From NCBI GenBank assembly GCA_001599915.1, contig BCIG01000002.1, positions 744,001 to 808,000 of the forward strand: DNA of 64,000 bases. Direction: 5' to 3'. Origin of the DNA: Symbiotaphrina buchneri (lineage: Eukaryota; Ascomycota; Symbiotaphrinales; Symbiotaphrinaceae). The notes beneath the pieces are model-generated. The model did no database searches and had not been told where the DNA came from. It was given only the letters and a program-made list of their open reading frames with translations. The stretch's first letter is position 1, and every line of letters begins with the position of its first letter. Shown here in pieces: positions 31,670-42,974 of this stretch. A program made the position numbers and the translations under genes.

Positions 31670-32102
31670 CCAATGACATGCTACAGAGAAAACTAGAAGG
31701 GCAGAAGGATCAAAGCATTGCTTCACTCCCATACTGTAATCGATGTGCTAAAGTAGCAGGGTCGTACAGTAGACATCTACCTAACTCTTACATAAGGTAC
31801 GATTGCAATGAAAGTACCAGTACCTTGACTTTTGGAAACACTTCTGGTTCAAATGAAAGTGCGCATGGGTCCTCTGTTGTTCGTAATGAGTAGCACGAGC
31901 CGGTGCGAGGAGGATAAGGTACATAGGTACCTACTTCGTACCTTACCTTCGTTTGTCCCTTTGTACCTAGAGATCGCTGTAAAGCGTTTTATCAAAATCG
32001 ACTAGGCTAAACGAGGATTCTTCCGCAGCTTGATGCTACTTCTGCGTCCTGGAAGGACATTAATTGTTGACCAAAGAGACGCCCCTCACCGAGAGAAGAA
32101 TC
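31670..32102. other. intergenic DUF4604 / PRP19
   Basis: About 430 bases: 3' flank of the DUF4604 gene and PRP19 promoter. GGTAC motifs at 31795 and 31912-31950 (ATAAGGTACATAGGTACC, CGTACCTTACC). No gene. Confidence 0.5.
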
Positions 32103-33743
32103 ATGCTGTGCGCAAGTAAGTCTTCACTCCGCGACTCCATCGGCCTGCTCTGACAACTCAATAGTCTCCGGGGAGGCCCCTCAAGTGCCGGTTGCGTCGA
32201 AGAAGAGCGGTTGGTGCCCGATTCTTACCTGCCACATTTCCTATTGCTGAGAACACTTGCAGGCCAAATATTTGAGAAGAGACTGGTTGAATCCTACATT
32301 GACGAGAATGGCAGAGATCCCATCACGGGAGAGGAGCTGACGAAGGACGACCTGGTGGATCTCAAGTCGGCACGCGTCGTCCGCCCGAGACCCCCTACCC
32401 TCACATCGATACCTTCCCTCTTGTCTGCTTTCCAAACCGAATGGGATGCGCTCGCCTTGGAGACCTTCACTCTCCGGCAGCAACTCGCACAGACTAGGCA
32501 AGAACTCAGTACGGCCTTATATCAACATGATGCTGCTGTTCGGGTAATTGCACGGTTGACGCGCGAAAGAGATGAAGCCAGGGCTGCACTTTCGAAAGTT
32601 AGTGTAGGCGGCAGCCACATAACGTCCAATGGGGACCAAATGCAAGTAGATGGACAGCACCTTCCAGAGTCAGTGGCCGCCAGGGTGGATTCGGTACAGG
32701 AGAAGTATGCTTCGTACTACTGTGAGCCTTCCGTCTTCCACGGCTGACATTCATCGCGCAGACTTTCCAGCACGCGGCGGAAACGCCCGATACCCGATGG
32801 CTGGGCAACGTCGGACAACATTCAGACATTTGGTTCAAAACAGACATCCGAGCCTTTATATCCGGGTACACGGTCGTTCGGTCTCGATGAATCTGGGGAC
32901 CTTGCCCTACTCGGCGGATCAGATGGCGTTGCGGGCATATACTCAGTCTCTCAGAACAAGCTCTTGAATGCATTGAACGTTGACAGCGGCGCCATCACAG
33001 ATGCAATCTGGGCCGGGCAACGTGCTATATTGTCCACGACCGGTGGTGCCATCAAAGTATTTGATGGAGAGGCTGAGATTGCAGCCTTCGATACACATTC
33101 CGGTGAAATTACGGCTACTGCACTGCATCCGAGCGGCGATATTGTAGCTTCCGTCGGTGTGGACAAAAGTTATGTTCTCTATGACCTTGTGAGTATGAAG
33201 GCTGTCGCGCAGGTCTTCACAGACTCAGGTAAGAATTCTTGGCGTGGGAATATCTCCGGTGTTACTAATCCTTGTACAGCGTTGTCAACCGTCAAATTCC
33301 ATCCGGATGGACATCTCATCGCGGCCGCAGGTGTTGATGGGCAGATCAAGATCTTCAATGTCAAAGAAGGGGCCAATGCAGCTAACTTTGCATGCAATGG
33401 CCCCGTGACTGCACTGTCTTTCTCAGAGAATGGTCGCTGGCTCGCAGCTGCTGTGGAGAATGAAACCAGTGTTATGATATGGGACCTGGGAAAGGGCGCT
33501 CTATTGAAGGTGCTCGAGATTGGCAGCAAGGTAGACGCCCTGGAGTGGGACTATACGGGACAGTATCTAGCGACAGCAGGCCCGAACGGCGTCACGGTCC
33601 AACAGTACACAAAGGCATCCAAAGCGTGGTCAGAGCCTTTGAAAACGGCTGTGCCTGGGGTTGCCATCAGGTGGGGACCATCGGCTCAAAGTTTGGTTAC
33701 GGCGACGTCAGAAGGAGTCCTTACAGTACTAGCGTCGGAATAG
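32103..33743 (+). CDS. PRP19: pre-mRNA-processing factor 19, U-box E3 ligase
   Basis: Five exons: 32103-32115, 32165-32209, 32263-32704, 32762-33228 and 33280-33743; product 476 residues. The N-terminal U-box begins MLCAISGEAPQVPV and continues IFEKRLVESYIDENGRDPIT. A coiled coil for tetramerisation follows (DALALETFTLRQQLAQTRQE, RVIARLTRERDEARAAL). The C-terminal half is a seven-bladed WD40 propeller (GGSDGVAGIYSVSQNK, FDTHSGEITATALHPSG, LSTVKFHPDGHLIAAAGVDG, PVTALSFSENGRWLAAA). Prp19 is the scaffold and ubiquitin ligase of the NineTeen complex that activates the spliceosome, in the nucleus, and also acts in DNA repair. The 51-nt intron 33229-33279 is stop-free and a multiple of three, so an unspliced form would insert 17 residues in the propeller. 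Confidence 0.95.
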
Positions 33744-34364
33744 AGCACGGTCTCTCAGTGATGGTTTTTTCTCATCAGGGTTCAGATTGCACCATGTATC
33801 AAAAGCATAGTCGTGAATGGCGCAACGATGGCGTTATATTTTTTTCTTTGGAGATGCTTTTCTCCGATGTTTCCTTTACTCTTTGGCTTCAACCCCAGAC
33901 AGCGGATTTCGGGACTCAGGTCTGCGCAGAGTGAAGGGATCAAATGATAGAGTTTTGTAATTTCACAGTAGCCTCAAGGGTGTCGCAGAGTGAGTGTGAG
34001 GGAGTGAGGAAGTGATAGATGCTGAATAAGGTACGACCTTATGTAAGTTGTAGTAGCCGGGCTTCTGTGTACCTAAAGTATCTCAAAACATCTCGCCATA
34101 GTCGCTTATACGCCCTCGCTTTCTTTCACCCGTGTGTGGCACTGTGGCCGCTCGTCTGGGGAGTGTCGGCTCGTCGGTGAATAAATGCAGTGACTCCAGC
34201 GTCAACTGCTCGCAACCCGGTATCGTCCAACCGCCTCATCGTTCTTGCCCGACTCTACATTCTGCTGCATCTGTCGCCCACGACAGCCTGCTTGGCTTTT
34301 CCTTTCATCGAATTCTTCCCTTGTCCGGCCCCTTCTTGCAGCGTCATCCATCCCAACTCTAAGC
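33744..34364. other. intergenic PRP19 / RING-like gene
   Basis: About 620 bases. A GGTACGACCTTATG element near 34030 belongs to the TAAGGTACC family. The last part is C/T-rich and probably the 5' leader of the next gene. Confidence 0.5.
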
Positions 34365-35639
34365 ATGGAGGCCAGTATCAACGCTGCCTTCCAACGCCAC
34401 TCCCGCAAGGTAAGCTTCAGACTTTCCAACTTTGTCGGCACCGCATATACTCGCCACCTCTGCTGCTGGGGAAACTGACACCTTTTTGTCCAGCGAACTT
34501 ACGATGAGATGGCGGGCTCGACATCGTCTGGATCTCGTCCGCCTTGGCTGTTCACCTCTGCGGGGCGGCCCTCCGATGAAGCTCCATCCTCCTCTTCATC
34601 AGCATCATCATCCTCTTCCTCCTCCATTAATCGCACTCGGCCTTCTGCTGCCATGGAATTCCCAACTCTTCGCTTTCCCGGAGATGGACTCGATTGCAGA
34701 CGCCCTGTACGGTCTGAAACGCCGCCGCCTGTTGTCGACTTGACCCAAGATGGCGATTCCCCCCTGTTAACCCACCGGACGGCAGCAAGATCTATCACGT
34801 CCAGGCCCGACTTGCCGAGAGATATCATAGATGTGGACGCTATCTCAGATACGGAGCAATTGGGAAACTCAAATCGGCGAAATAGCAGCCCAGAAGTGGA
34901 AATCCTCTATTCTCGACCACTACCGCCCTCCCGAACACGGTCGCGAAATGTCCCGCCTATGCCTGCAGAACCTCGAATCCAGCCACATTTTCACTGGCAA
35001 CAATTGCTCTTTGGCCATCCGCTCAGGACAATGAACGGTGGTCAACCAGCTACGGGAGGTCTTACTCGGATGGACGGTGCTACCTTCTTCGCTGGGCGCC
35101 TTGCAGACCATAGGCCCAGAGGCCGGCAAACAGGCGTTCAACAGCAGCCATCCCTCATGGACGGAGACGTGATGGAGCTGGCCGCACATTTCAACGTGCC
35201 GGGTACTCTGAATTACGGTGGCATTGCGGTTGATTTTACGCCGCTGGATGAGCATGCATACGACCGACCTCGGCCGTCTCGACCAGCGAGCCCAGCGAGC
35301 CCTCGACCAGGATTCACGAGATCTCCAACAGAGGGAGATACGATAATATGTCCAAATTGTGATGCCGAGCTTGGGGTTGGTGAGGAGACTCTGAAACGCC
35401 AAGTATGGGTAATCAAGGCGTGTGGTCATGTATGTGATAAAGCAGCGTGGATTGGATCACTTTTACGTTTACTGACTACACGCCAGGTCTATTGTGGCGA
35501 GTGTACCAAGAACCGTCGGAAGACCAGGTCGTCGAAAGTAAGACGAGAAGCTAAGACGGAGCCGTTCTCGATCTGCCGGGTGGACGATTGCAAGAAATCC
35601 GTGACATCGGCAAAGGCGATGGTACAGATTTTCCTATGA
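34365..35639 (+). CDS. RING-like zinc protein (fungal 'cell cycle control' family)
   Basis: Three exons: 34365-34409, 34494-35429 and 35487-35639; product 377 residues. Exon 1 encodes MEASINAAFQRHSRK, joined to RTYDEMAGSTSSG. The N-terminal 250 residues are Ser/Pro/Arg-rich with a run of Ser codons (about 34590-34628) and a region PPVVDLTQDGDSP that resembles SUMO-interacting motifs (VVDL; also IIDVDAISD). The C-terminus has a RING-like zinc layout: CPNC, then CGHVYCGEC split by the second intron, then CRVDDC. SIMs plus a RING would suit a SUMO-targeted ubiquitin ligase of the Slx8/Rfp type; that is inference. The 57-nt intron 35430-35486 is stop-free, and retaining it would pull apart the zinc ligands. 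Confidence 0.75.
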
Positions 35640-36216
35640 TCCGAGCCAAGGGAGAGGGGTCATGTCAGCGCCGGTCGGGCGGCGAGCTTCTGTCTCGAAC
35701 ATGCACCATCGCATTATCTTGATCAGATTGACGTTTCTTGGAGTCAATAGGTATCCGGCGTTTCCTGGTTTTCTCTTGCCTCCTGAGGATGTGGCATTGC
35801 TGCAATTGATACCCCTTGTTTTATAGTTCCCCTCGGCTGCGGGGTGCGCCTGTGATGAACACTGGTGCCGTCGTCACTCTGGCCGTGTATCTAGCTTAGA
35901 TCGAACACGATTTTCCCGTGATGAATATGTTCCAATGAGTGTTGTGCACAATTTCAGTGGCTCTTACCCTCTGTTGTCATTGCAGTATTGGAAGCAGTGA
36001 TATCTCGTAGGTACCTGATGTTGGTAAAGCTGCCGAATATCTCATTGGCCGATAAAAGAAGACACCCCGGTGTTTCCCGTCCACGCTGTTCTCGACCTCG
36101 GCTGCAAGCATTTCAGGTGCAAGACCATTTTTCGATACCTTCGTACTGTAGGTAGAGCAAACCGAGCAGTATTTCCCTGATTCCTCACCCAGTCAATTGA
36201 TTAATTGATCGCCACC
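35640..36216. promoter_or_regulatory. intergenic / PHS1 promoter
   Basis: About 580 bases between the RING-like stop and the PHS1 start. No gene. The immediate context of the PHS1 start, GCCACCATGG, is an ideal initiation context. Confidence 0.5.
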
Positions 36217-37027
36217 ATGGACAAACCTCGAGAACCTGCGCGTACCAGCAAGGCCAACTATCTCATGCTTTACAACCTGGTCTCGGCCTTGCTATGGACC
36301 TCGGTGCTGGGTCGTGTGGTCCTTCTGCTGGCCCTGGTTGGCTTTCGACATGTGTACGGTGGGGTGGGCGAGTTTGCCAAATGGACGCAAACGCTTGCCT
36401 TCCTCGAAATCCTGCATGCTCTCGTTGGTAGGATCAGTGAGAAAACCCTGGCGCGTGGGTAGCTGAACAATTTTGTGGCAGGAATCGTCCGCGCCCCGGT
36501 CTTCACCACAGCTATGCAGGTCTTCTCGAGGCTGCTACTCGTATGGGGTGTCGTTAATATGTTTCCCGAGGCGACGGCTCCCTCACCCGTGTACTCGTCC
36601 ATGCTTATCGCCTGGAGCGTGACGGAAGTCATACGTTACTCCTACTTTGCTTTGAACCTCCAAGGCTTGGTCCCAGGGTTCTTACAATGGTTGAGGTGAT
36701 TAAAAGCTGCAAAGTTTTGGACTTGTGGTTTCGCAGAAGCTGACTGTTGCATTTATCTTCAACAGATACAACACATTCTACCTGCTCTACCCAATTGGCA
36801 TTAGCAGTGAGGTGTGGCTAATATACAAGGCCACCAAGCCGGCTGGGGAGTGGTGGCCGCTGTACGAGTACGCGTTGTGGGCGATCATGGTCATATACGT
36901 ACCTTGTATGGATCGAATCAGAGTTTCAGGGTGTCCAGGCAAGCTGACTTTGGCAGGCTCATATATCCTGTACACCCACATGATGGCCCAGCGCCGGAAG
37001 GTTCTGAGGGGGAAGCAGAAGGCCTAA
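36217..37027 (+). CDS. PHS1: very-long-chain 3-hydroxyacyl-CoA dehydratase
   Basis: Four exons: 36217-36427, 36482-36695, 36766-36905 and 36957-37027; product 211 residues, typical for the PHS1/HACD family. It is a polytopic ER membrane enzyme with about six membrane segments (YLMLYNLVSALLWTSVLGRV, VVLLLALVGF, LAFLEILHALVG, LLLVWGVVNMF, MLIAWSVTEVIRYSYFAL, ALWAIMVIYVP). Conserved PHS1 blocks include APVFTTAMQVFSRLLLVWGV, SVTEVIRYSYFALNL and YNTFYLLYPIGISSE, which carries the catalytic Tyr and Glu. It performs the third step of very-long-chain fatty-acid elongation, feeding sphingolipid synthesis. The start sits in a perfect GCCACCATGG context. Confidence 0.95.
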
Positions 37028-37200
37028 AACCAGTGTCTTATGGCATATCTGCCTCGCTCGCTCGAGTCTGGGGCAAGCGGCCGCTTTCGCCGTCCCAATG
37101 ATGCATTGGGTAATGTGCTCCTCCGACATATTCCAGCCAACCAGTCCTCAGGCTGGCAGGCTGGTAGGCTGGTCAAATTGGAGCGCCCGGTCTTATCTGG

Positions 37201-38299
37201 TTACAGCCTCCTCATTATCTCATTGACAGATTTGGCGGCAAAGCTTTTCCTTTCCCCTTCTGGCATGTCGGCGGCTAAGTCTGGTTGCAATAATCAGTTC
37301 CTAACGACGTTTGCGACGCACTTAGAAAAGACGAACCTTTGATAGCCTGGAGCCGAAGCACCAGAGACTCAAGCTCCTGCACCTGAGATTCTTCATCCGG
37401 CGGCTCATGTTCCCGGTCTTCGTCGACGTTTTGAACAGCTGCTTTCATTGCAAACATCTCCATCTCCATCTCTGCAACTTCCCTGCCGAATCCCGCTTCT
37501 GCATTATCCCCAAGTTCATCGTCCCATTCTTCTTCTTCGGAGTCCCGGGATGCCCCGGTCCAGTCGTTGGCCTCGAGTGCTTCTTTGACTCGGGCGACCC
37601 CCACCGGCTCTTTATGAAGCAAGGTTAATGTGTGCCAAAAGCAATATAGTCAGCGATGCACATACCACCAAATTCATTCCTGCCTGTAGCCTCGAAGTCA
37701 ATATATTCAAAACCATATTCGCGGCACAGATCTTCCCACTCCTCAACACTCTTTTCCAGGTAAGGTCTCTGAGAGTGCGGCATGGCCACAGCGAGACAGA
37801 CCCCGTCCCAACCGCAGCCACAGCCTTTCGTGCAAACCGTCGAGATATCCCGCAAAGCCGCCTTAACGCGCGCCTAGTTCCAAGTCAGCACCATATACCA
37901 TGCCAGTGAGTGTGGTAGACTCTAGGCTCACAAGCTGTTGTTCATCTACAGGGCGGGGGAAGCAGAAGATGAAAGCCCCCAGTACGGCCAACACTTCTTT
38001 AGCCTCTGGTTTCAGAAACTCGTCCCGCCAGACCGCAGAATCGGCAGCCTCGTCGATCCATATCGGTAAGTCCGCTTTGTAGTAGCTGGAGTCGACCCGG
38101 AAGCTGTGGGAGAGCCCCGCCACGCTATCGGTATCATGGGCGGGGAAGGATCCCGTGAGCCCTGGTGGCCACACAGGCGTCAGCGAGCTCACGAAGCGGA
38201 GGATGCAAGATTCAGGTAGGGCGAACCTTTCACCAGAGCTTGCACACCAGTCTCGGGTTCGGCTATGATGAGGATCCGCCTGGGGTTCGTGATTTCCAT
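37201..38299 (-). CDS. AAGAB/p34-like adaptin-binding protein
   Basis: Five exons: 38227-38299, 37932-38161, 37666-37873, 37337-37609 and 37201-37280; product 287 residues. The N-terminus (ITNPRRILIIAEPETGVQALVK) begins the Rab-like pseudo-GTPase domain of the alpha- and gamma-adaptin-binding protein family (yeast Irc6). Further family blocks are SYYKADLPIWIDEA, AKEVLAVLGAFIFCFPRP, GVCLAVAMPHS, and FEYIDFEATGRNEFGEPVGV. An acidic linker leads to the C-terminal helix (ERKSFAAKSVNEIMRRL). These proteins act in the cytosol as assembly chaperones for AP-1/AP-2 clathrin adaptors. It converges with PHS1, leaving about 170 bases between stop codons. Confidence 0.88.
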
Positions 38300-38672
38300 G
38301 GCACCGGAGCTGCACTCATGCGGGGAGGTGTTGAAGCCGAGACGGATCTGAGACCCGCATCCGCGATTATACGCTACATATACGAACCAAAACTCAGGAC
38401 ACTGGCTACGACCACAGAGGTTCCCCCGATTGCATCACCATTTGTTGCAAGGATACGGGCTGTAAGGGCAAGTTTTAAAAGTCCGATGCAAGTCTATAGT
38501 CAAGCAGGCAAACTTTTTTGGTCCCGCCGTATCATGGTAAAACCCAACCATACGCCATGTTACACAGCTGAGAAAACATCCACTATCCCTTCCCCAAGAG
38601 AGGCGCAGAATGACCAGGGGTAACTGTTTCCATGGCATTAGACTGCGCTCGACTGCCCAAAAATGGCTCCCT

Positions 38673-39286
38673 TCACCGCCCTCTTTGACCCCTCGCCCGG
38701 TTGACCGTAGCCCTTCCCCTGGCCAAACCCACACCGCGTCCTCTGACGCCCCTGGTTCTGAACATTGGCGCATTCCTGATTCACTTCGTCAGCTGAAATG
38801 GCCGTCTAATCGGAGGAAGCTGAGGGGGTGGATGCTGTTGGTGTACCTCAGCATGTCAGGCACAATGAAGAATCGCACATGCGAGCCGCGAATGTAGACC
38901 TGATCTAAATGGGAAACGCGCCCGTCCCTGGCCGTGACGGTGATGTCTTTCAACTGAACGTTCATGTTGTCTTCCGCTAAAGAACCAAAAGATGCGCGTT
39001 AGCCAGGCCCGTATTGGAGCATGAGATCGACTGGATTGGTCATCCACACAGCGCGCCCAACCCGCAAGCTGACACGTACCTTCCAGCAGCTTGCCTCGAT
39101 ATACCTGCCCGGAGGTGATCTCCAAGGTGACGACGTGGCCCTGTTTCAGGGGAAGAACGGTCAGCAGATGCCGTGGATGGGATAGAGCGTGGTCCACACA
39201 GCTTTCAAGCCATGCGTCAAGGGACCGAGGAGACATACCTGAGCTTCATTGAGGAGTTTGATGGGTATGCCGATGGTGCTCGTCAT
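38673..39286 (-). CDS. SMD3: small nuclear ribonucleoprotein SmD3
   Basis: Four exons: 39239-39286, 39080-39140, 38847-38976 and 38673-38775; product 113 residues. Sm1 motif: [30 protein letters not shown]; Sm2 motif: [38 protein letters not shown]. The tail is Arg/Gly-rich ([20 protein letters not shown]) and ends RGQRGR, a target of arginine methylation in this family. SmD3 is part of the heptameric Sm ring on spliceosomal snRNAs. Three introns in 114 codons is high density, usual for Sm genes in fungi. The overlapping 112-codon open frame at 38435-38773 is an out-of-frame shadow of the last exon. Confidence 0.95.
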
Positions 39287-39601
39287 CTTTGCAAGTCCTT
39301 TCCAGGCTTGAGGATCCTGGAGTGATTGGCGGCCAAATGAAAGGGAGAATTGATGGTTGCGCGAGATGTGTCGAGGCTGTCGGGCAGCGCAAAGGTTCAC
39401 CGCCTTCCAGTCTTGGCGAACGCTTCGTACCTACCTTAAGGTATGTTAAAATGCGGTACGAATACACACAATAAATACTCCGTACACAACAAATCATCGA
39501 CACCATCTCGAGGAGCGCAAAGGACCATCCCTGGACTCTATAAGGTCCCATCGATACCGGCATAAGGCATTGCCTCCAACAACGCCAGATCTTCACTCCA
39601 C
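39287..39601. promoter_or_regulatory. divergent promoter SMD3 / GEP4
   Basis: About 315 bases between two divergent start codons. It contains CGTACCTACCTTAAGGTATG (39428-39447) of the TAAGGTACC family and a TACTCCGTACAC element near 39476, so both palindromic motifs lie within one short promoter. Confidence 0.55.
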
Positions 39602-40426
39602 ATGAACATCGCCGCCACTCTTACCGCCTTCAAGCTCTTCCGCGATCCCTCTCTCTGTCTCCCCCATGCGACTATCTCCACCTTCGCTGAACTGCCGGTG
39701 CCCGTTTCCAAGGCCTTCACCAACCCCCATGACCCCGAGAAGGAGGTAGAGATCAGGGCCGTGATCCTCGACAAGGACAACTGTTTCGCCCGCCCCCATG
39801 AGGATACGGTATACCCTCCATATGAAGTCAGTAGAATTGTTCCTGCTCGTGCGTCGTCCAGAAAGTGCCAACGTCTGCGTAGGAGAAAATCGAAGCCCTC
39901 AAAAAGGCTTACTCCCCGCGCCATCTGCTGATTGTGTCCAACTCGTCCGGTACCACCAGCGAGGACCCGAACGGCACCTTTGCCGATGCCTTGGAAAGGG
40001 CGACGGGCGTCAGGGTGTTGCGACATAATGTAAAGGTACCGCGACAGCTACAGCTCCCTGCGGTCTGAACGCGCAGTCCGTTAAGCGTCCCACAGAAACC
40101 AGGATGTCGTGAAGAAGTCCTGCGGCACTTTCGTCGCGCCGGGATTACGAGCCCTGCGCAGATTGCCGTTGTAGGCGACCGTCTTTTTACAGATGTGATG
40201 ATGGCCAATCTAATGGGCAGTCGAGCTATATGGGTCAAGGATGGTGTTCTCAGGGACAAGAGCATTGTAAGCCCCGACAACCGCCTTCCTGGAGCAAGCC
40301 TAGCCTCGAAGACTTACCTATCCCGCTTCGTTGCCGTAGTTCGCATCTCTAGAAGGCAAGCTTGCCGCGTTTCTTCTCCAAAAGGGTTACACAGCGCCAC
40401 GGCCGCAATCGATGTTCGAGGAGTGA
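39602..40426 (+). CDS. GEP4: mitochondrial phosphatidylglycerophosphatase
   Basis: Four exons: 39602-39826, 39883-40035, 40096-40266 and 40340-40426; product 211 residues. It is a HAD-superfamily phosphatase: motif I is IRAVILDKDNC, motif II LLIVSNSSGTT, motif III around HNVKKPGC, motif IV VVGDRLFTDVMMAN. These match Gep4, which dephosphorylates phosphatidylglycerolphosphate to phosphatidylglycerol on the matrix face of the inner mitochondrial membrane, in the cardiolipin pathway. The N-terminus (MNIAATLTAFKLFRDPSL) is a weakly amphipathic presequence-like start. The product ends TAPRPQSMFEE; fourth-exon acceptor TTGCCGTAG restores the expected FLLQKGY block. Confidence 0.9.
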
Positions 40427-41078
40427 CAGACCGAGAGGACACGGCGAGACTCCAACAGCTATGGAGCATCGCATGGTGTAGCATCCCATGCAGCTTCCAT
40501 AGTGGGATGCTACTTCCATAGATACACCTACAGGCGTGGTGACCATACAAGCAACGAGCACCTAGCCAAGGTATTAATTGTTTTTCATTTTGCGTACCAC
40601 ATCCCGATGAACGATTAGGCAGACGGCTGCAGAGCATCAAGAAGCAAACAAGTTCTCCAGAGGGAGGAACTCAAGACGAGGATCCTCTGCTGTACCCGAC
40701 AGTAAGAAAATATATCCTCGCGCATGCGTCCCAGAGAGTAGTATGTAAGGGAGTATGACCGGGAAGGGGCCAGGCCCCAGTCGAGCTATTAAACACAAGA
40801 AGCCGGCAGCTGCCCAGCGAGCCACAGAGCAAACATATAACAGAAAATAACAAGATATCAAAATATAACTGCTCGCCCTTCATGACCCCCCAACTAGTGC
40901 TAACCATTAACGCCTCAATGTTTATTTATTCGGGCACGAAGATTCTCGCCGCGCGCAACATCTCGTAGAACGAGGCAAGGGTTTGTTCCATGCCTCCTGT
41001 CGACACTGATACGACAGCTAAAGGTCCTTCACGCCAGCGTGACTCTGCCTGCATCTCTACTGACAGGCCATGCGTAGC
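40427..41078. other. intergenic, convergent GEP4 / homeodomain gene
   Basis: About 650 bases between two stop codons. No gene. A purine/pyrimidine-neutral, slightly AT-rich stretch (40800-40930) may be the homeodomain gene 3' UTR. Confidence 0.45.
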
Positions 41079-42974
41079 TTAAGCCAAGGAATCCGCTGGA
41101 GACAGGCTCGAAGGATCGAAAGTTCCGAAAGACACCAGGTCTTGCATCTCCAATGGATCTAGTCCCTCTTCCATTGCTGGCGAATGTAGTGGCAGGTTGA
41201 GCGTCTGTTTAGAATACAGTTCGGTGAGGCCTAGACCGTCATCGGAGAGGTTCGAATGTTCATGCGACATCGAGAATAACCCTCCCGACGCTGTACGATG
41301 CATCGATGAGAGAGGCGGGGAGTGATCTGCAATGATGGGATCCCCGTGGTTCATACCGGCCAGTGGAGACATCGAGGCGCCAGACATGGCAGAAGGATCG
41401 ACCATTGGTGACAGGAAAGGCATATTGTAAGGGGTACTGAAGGCGGTAGGAGGTAGGCTATCCGACTGAGGTGCATTTGCAAAGAAGGCGTCGCTAGCAT
41501 ATTCGGAGGGCGAGTTGGTGGTCGCTGCAGACATTGGGTGAGGTCGAAACTCAAGAGGGAAGCCGGGAGAAGTGTCGATGCGAAGATTGTCCGTGATTTG
41601 ACCAAAATTATTCTGATGTTGAGGAACAGGGGCAAAGAGTGATGTCTGCGGCATGGGAGGTGCAGGCTCCGTACCGTAGAAGGTCGGCGTAAAGTTCAAG
41701 GACGACATGGGCTGGAGCATTGAAAAGTCAATGGCAACAGGCACGGAGCGACTGCGAGTCCTTTTATGACCGCGTGGCTGTTGGAAGCTCAAGCCAAATT
41801 GACTTTCGTGGAACATCCCAAACTGGGGATGAGAGATATGGTTTGGCTGCGACGCTGGTCGGAAGCCGATCGGATCCACGGGTGTCGAGGGGAATGCCGT
41901 CGGCTCAAGCATAGATCGACGACTTTGGAAGGAATCGAGGGAGACGAGCTTGGCCAATTGACCACTCAGGACCTTGGGGTTCCCTCCAAGGTGATGGACT
42001 AGAACCCTAGAAGCTTGTTCTTCTTCGGTGAAATCGCCACACTGAAAGAAACCACCTGAGCCTGAGGAATCCATAAAGAAATTGGGAGGCCTGTTAAGCT
42101 CAATGACGAGGCCACCGGAGTTCTGCCCATGCGCTTCGGCATTGAGCGAAGGATCGCCATTTTCGAGTGTGATGTTCCTGATGTACGAAAAGGGGTACTC
42201 AATCTTATACCCGGCCGAATCGTTGTTGATATAATATGTGACGCACGCTTTTTCCGGAGAGTAGAAGATGATGAGATCCATGCTGGTCTGGCCAATGCGA
42301 CGCCATGTCCCAATGCTGAGAGAACGGCAAGTGAAATGTTCGATCACTATGGGGATTAGTCGACTGCGTCCTGCTGGACAGGTGCAAGAGCTGACATACC
42401 AACTTTGCCAGAGCCGCTTGACTCTGCCTTGAGGAGTACACCACCACTCCCATACACAGTGAAAGGGCCGCCGCTGCCGCCGAGGAGGTGTTTGTCCAGT
42501 GGCTTACCAGACTCCATTGCTTGCATCGCCAGGTAATGACGCATAGAGTCCGGGATTGCATCGCAATCTTCGCCCGTCTCAATGCTTCTCTTGGCGAGGA
42601 GTTTGATTTTCGCGCGTCTGTTTGACTTAGTCAATGACAGATCAGGACGTCAGAGTACTGAAGCGCGCCTACCTGTTTTGAAACCATATTTGGACGGACC
42701 GTTCCGTCATGTTGATCTCCTGAGCTATTCTCTCTCGAACGACAGCGGTCGGCGTAGGATTCTTATTGAACTCGGCTTCTAGAGTCATCAGTTGGTCTTG
42801 TGTAGCTCTTTGCCTCTTTTGATTCTTCTGTTGTTGGGTAAGAGTGCTCTTTCGAGCCGGTCGCCGCGGCAGCGCGGAACTTGGCTGTGAGCTGGACGGC
42901 GTCGCCGTCGGAGATGGTGTGCTAGGCATCTTGATGAGAATCTCCTGCTTGACGTCGGCAAACATCTGGTCCAT
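41079..42974 (-). CDS. homeodomain transcription factor
   Basis: Three exons: 42673-42974, 42400-42617 and 41079-42346; product 595 residues. The homeodomain spans roughly residues 50-109: [17 protein letters not shown], then [20 protein letters not shown] followed by Asn-Arg-Arg-Ala-Lys at the end of helix 3; Trp97, Phe98, Asn100 and Arg102 match the canonical WF-N-R. The first intron falls inside the N-R codon of helix 3. C-terminal to it is a conserved-looking fungal block ([48 protein letters not shown]) and then a Ser/Pro/Gln/Met-rich region likely for transactivation. Fungal relatives regulate conidiation, hyphal growth or stress, but I do not assign a specific orthologue. The start gives [11 protein letters not shown], a typical beginning. 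Confidence 0.9.

Noticed and set aside
38435-38773. 112-codon frame as an extension of SmD3
   Set aside because: It is a shifted frame of the last SmD3 exon; the true frame ends RGQRGR and stop at 38673.
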